Source of the DNA: DATARH01 sp036278835 | GTDB taxonomy: Bacteria; Pseudomonadota; Alphaproteobacteria; ATCC43930; CGMCC-115725 | Direction: 5' to 3' | DNA length: 16,969 nt | NCBI GenBank assembly: GCA_036278835.1 | Contig: DASUKH010000032.1 | Location: 1 to 16,969 of the forward strand | Shown: positions 16,941-16,969 of the stretch, piece after piece | Layout: each line of letters starts with the position of its first letter | Numbering within the stretch: position 1 is the first letter of the stretch | Program-made: the position numbers and the translations under genes | Notes under the pieces: model-generated | Databases searched by the model: none | Seen by the model: only the letters and a program-made list of their open reading frames with translations | Told to the model about the DNA's origin: nothing

Positions 16941-16969
16941 ATGAGCGCCGCGTATTGCCTTGCCGCCCC
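16941..16969 (+). CDS. Start of a plus-strand gene cut by the right edge
   Basis: An ATG at 16941 follows GGGAGAGGG by 5 bases and opens MSAAYCLAA, after which the window ends. Nine residues cannot identify a family. The MS..YC.. start would fit DNA-3-methyladenine glycosylase I among others, but that is a guess. Confidence 0.35.

Overview
The window is GC-rich chromosomal DNA from an alphaproteobacterium. Gene order, protein sequence and an alphaproteobacterial type-A RNase P RNA suggest a Rhodospirillales-like lineage, though the genus cannot be read from this sequence. Almost all of it is densely packed core metabolism. I see no insertion sequence, prophage, CRISPR array or tRNA.

Left part (1-7331, minus strand): the start of the division and cell wall (dcw) cluster, transcribed right to left as mraZ, rsmH, ftsL-like, ftsI, murE, mraY, murD (cut by the window edge). 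mraZ to murE are chained by overlapping stop and start codons. murF, which normally lies between murE and mraY, is missing; only about 107 bases separate those genes. The mraZ promoter can be read directly: an AT-rich upstream tract, a TTGACG -35 element, and four TGGG direct repeats spaced exactly 10 bases apart, matching the known MraZ operator pattern. The 5' leader holds a hairpin and a short overlapping upstream ORF.

Middle (7440-8495): a 271-base intergenic stretch with a perfect GTTC-N7-GTTC (alphaproteobacterial LexA-type) site, then rnpB on the minus strand with both P1 strands and all conserved blocks visible, then a divergent 83-residue conserved-looking small protein. The rnpB promoter carries two TGGG repeats 10 bases apart, on the same strand relative to transcription as in the mraZ operator.

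Right part (8534-16969): aconitase acnA (+); a convergent EamA-family transporter (-) whose C-terminus runs into hairpin-rich repeat DNA; a compact riboflavin/thiamine operon ribE-ribH-nusB-thiL (+), closely followed by a TauD-type dioxygenase; a convergent N-carbamoyl-D-amino-acid amidohydrolase (-); and the first codons of a further plus-strand gene at the right edge. The riboflavin operon lacks ribD and ribBA.

I found no convincing unknown multi-gene system. The parts most worth a second look are regulatory: the MraZ operator and its partial echo at rnpB, the LexA-like site between rnpB and mraZ, the displaced murF, and an FtsL-like protein with a long Ala/Pro tail that repeats a short LDALI motif three times.
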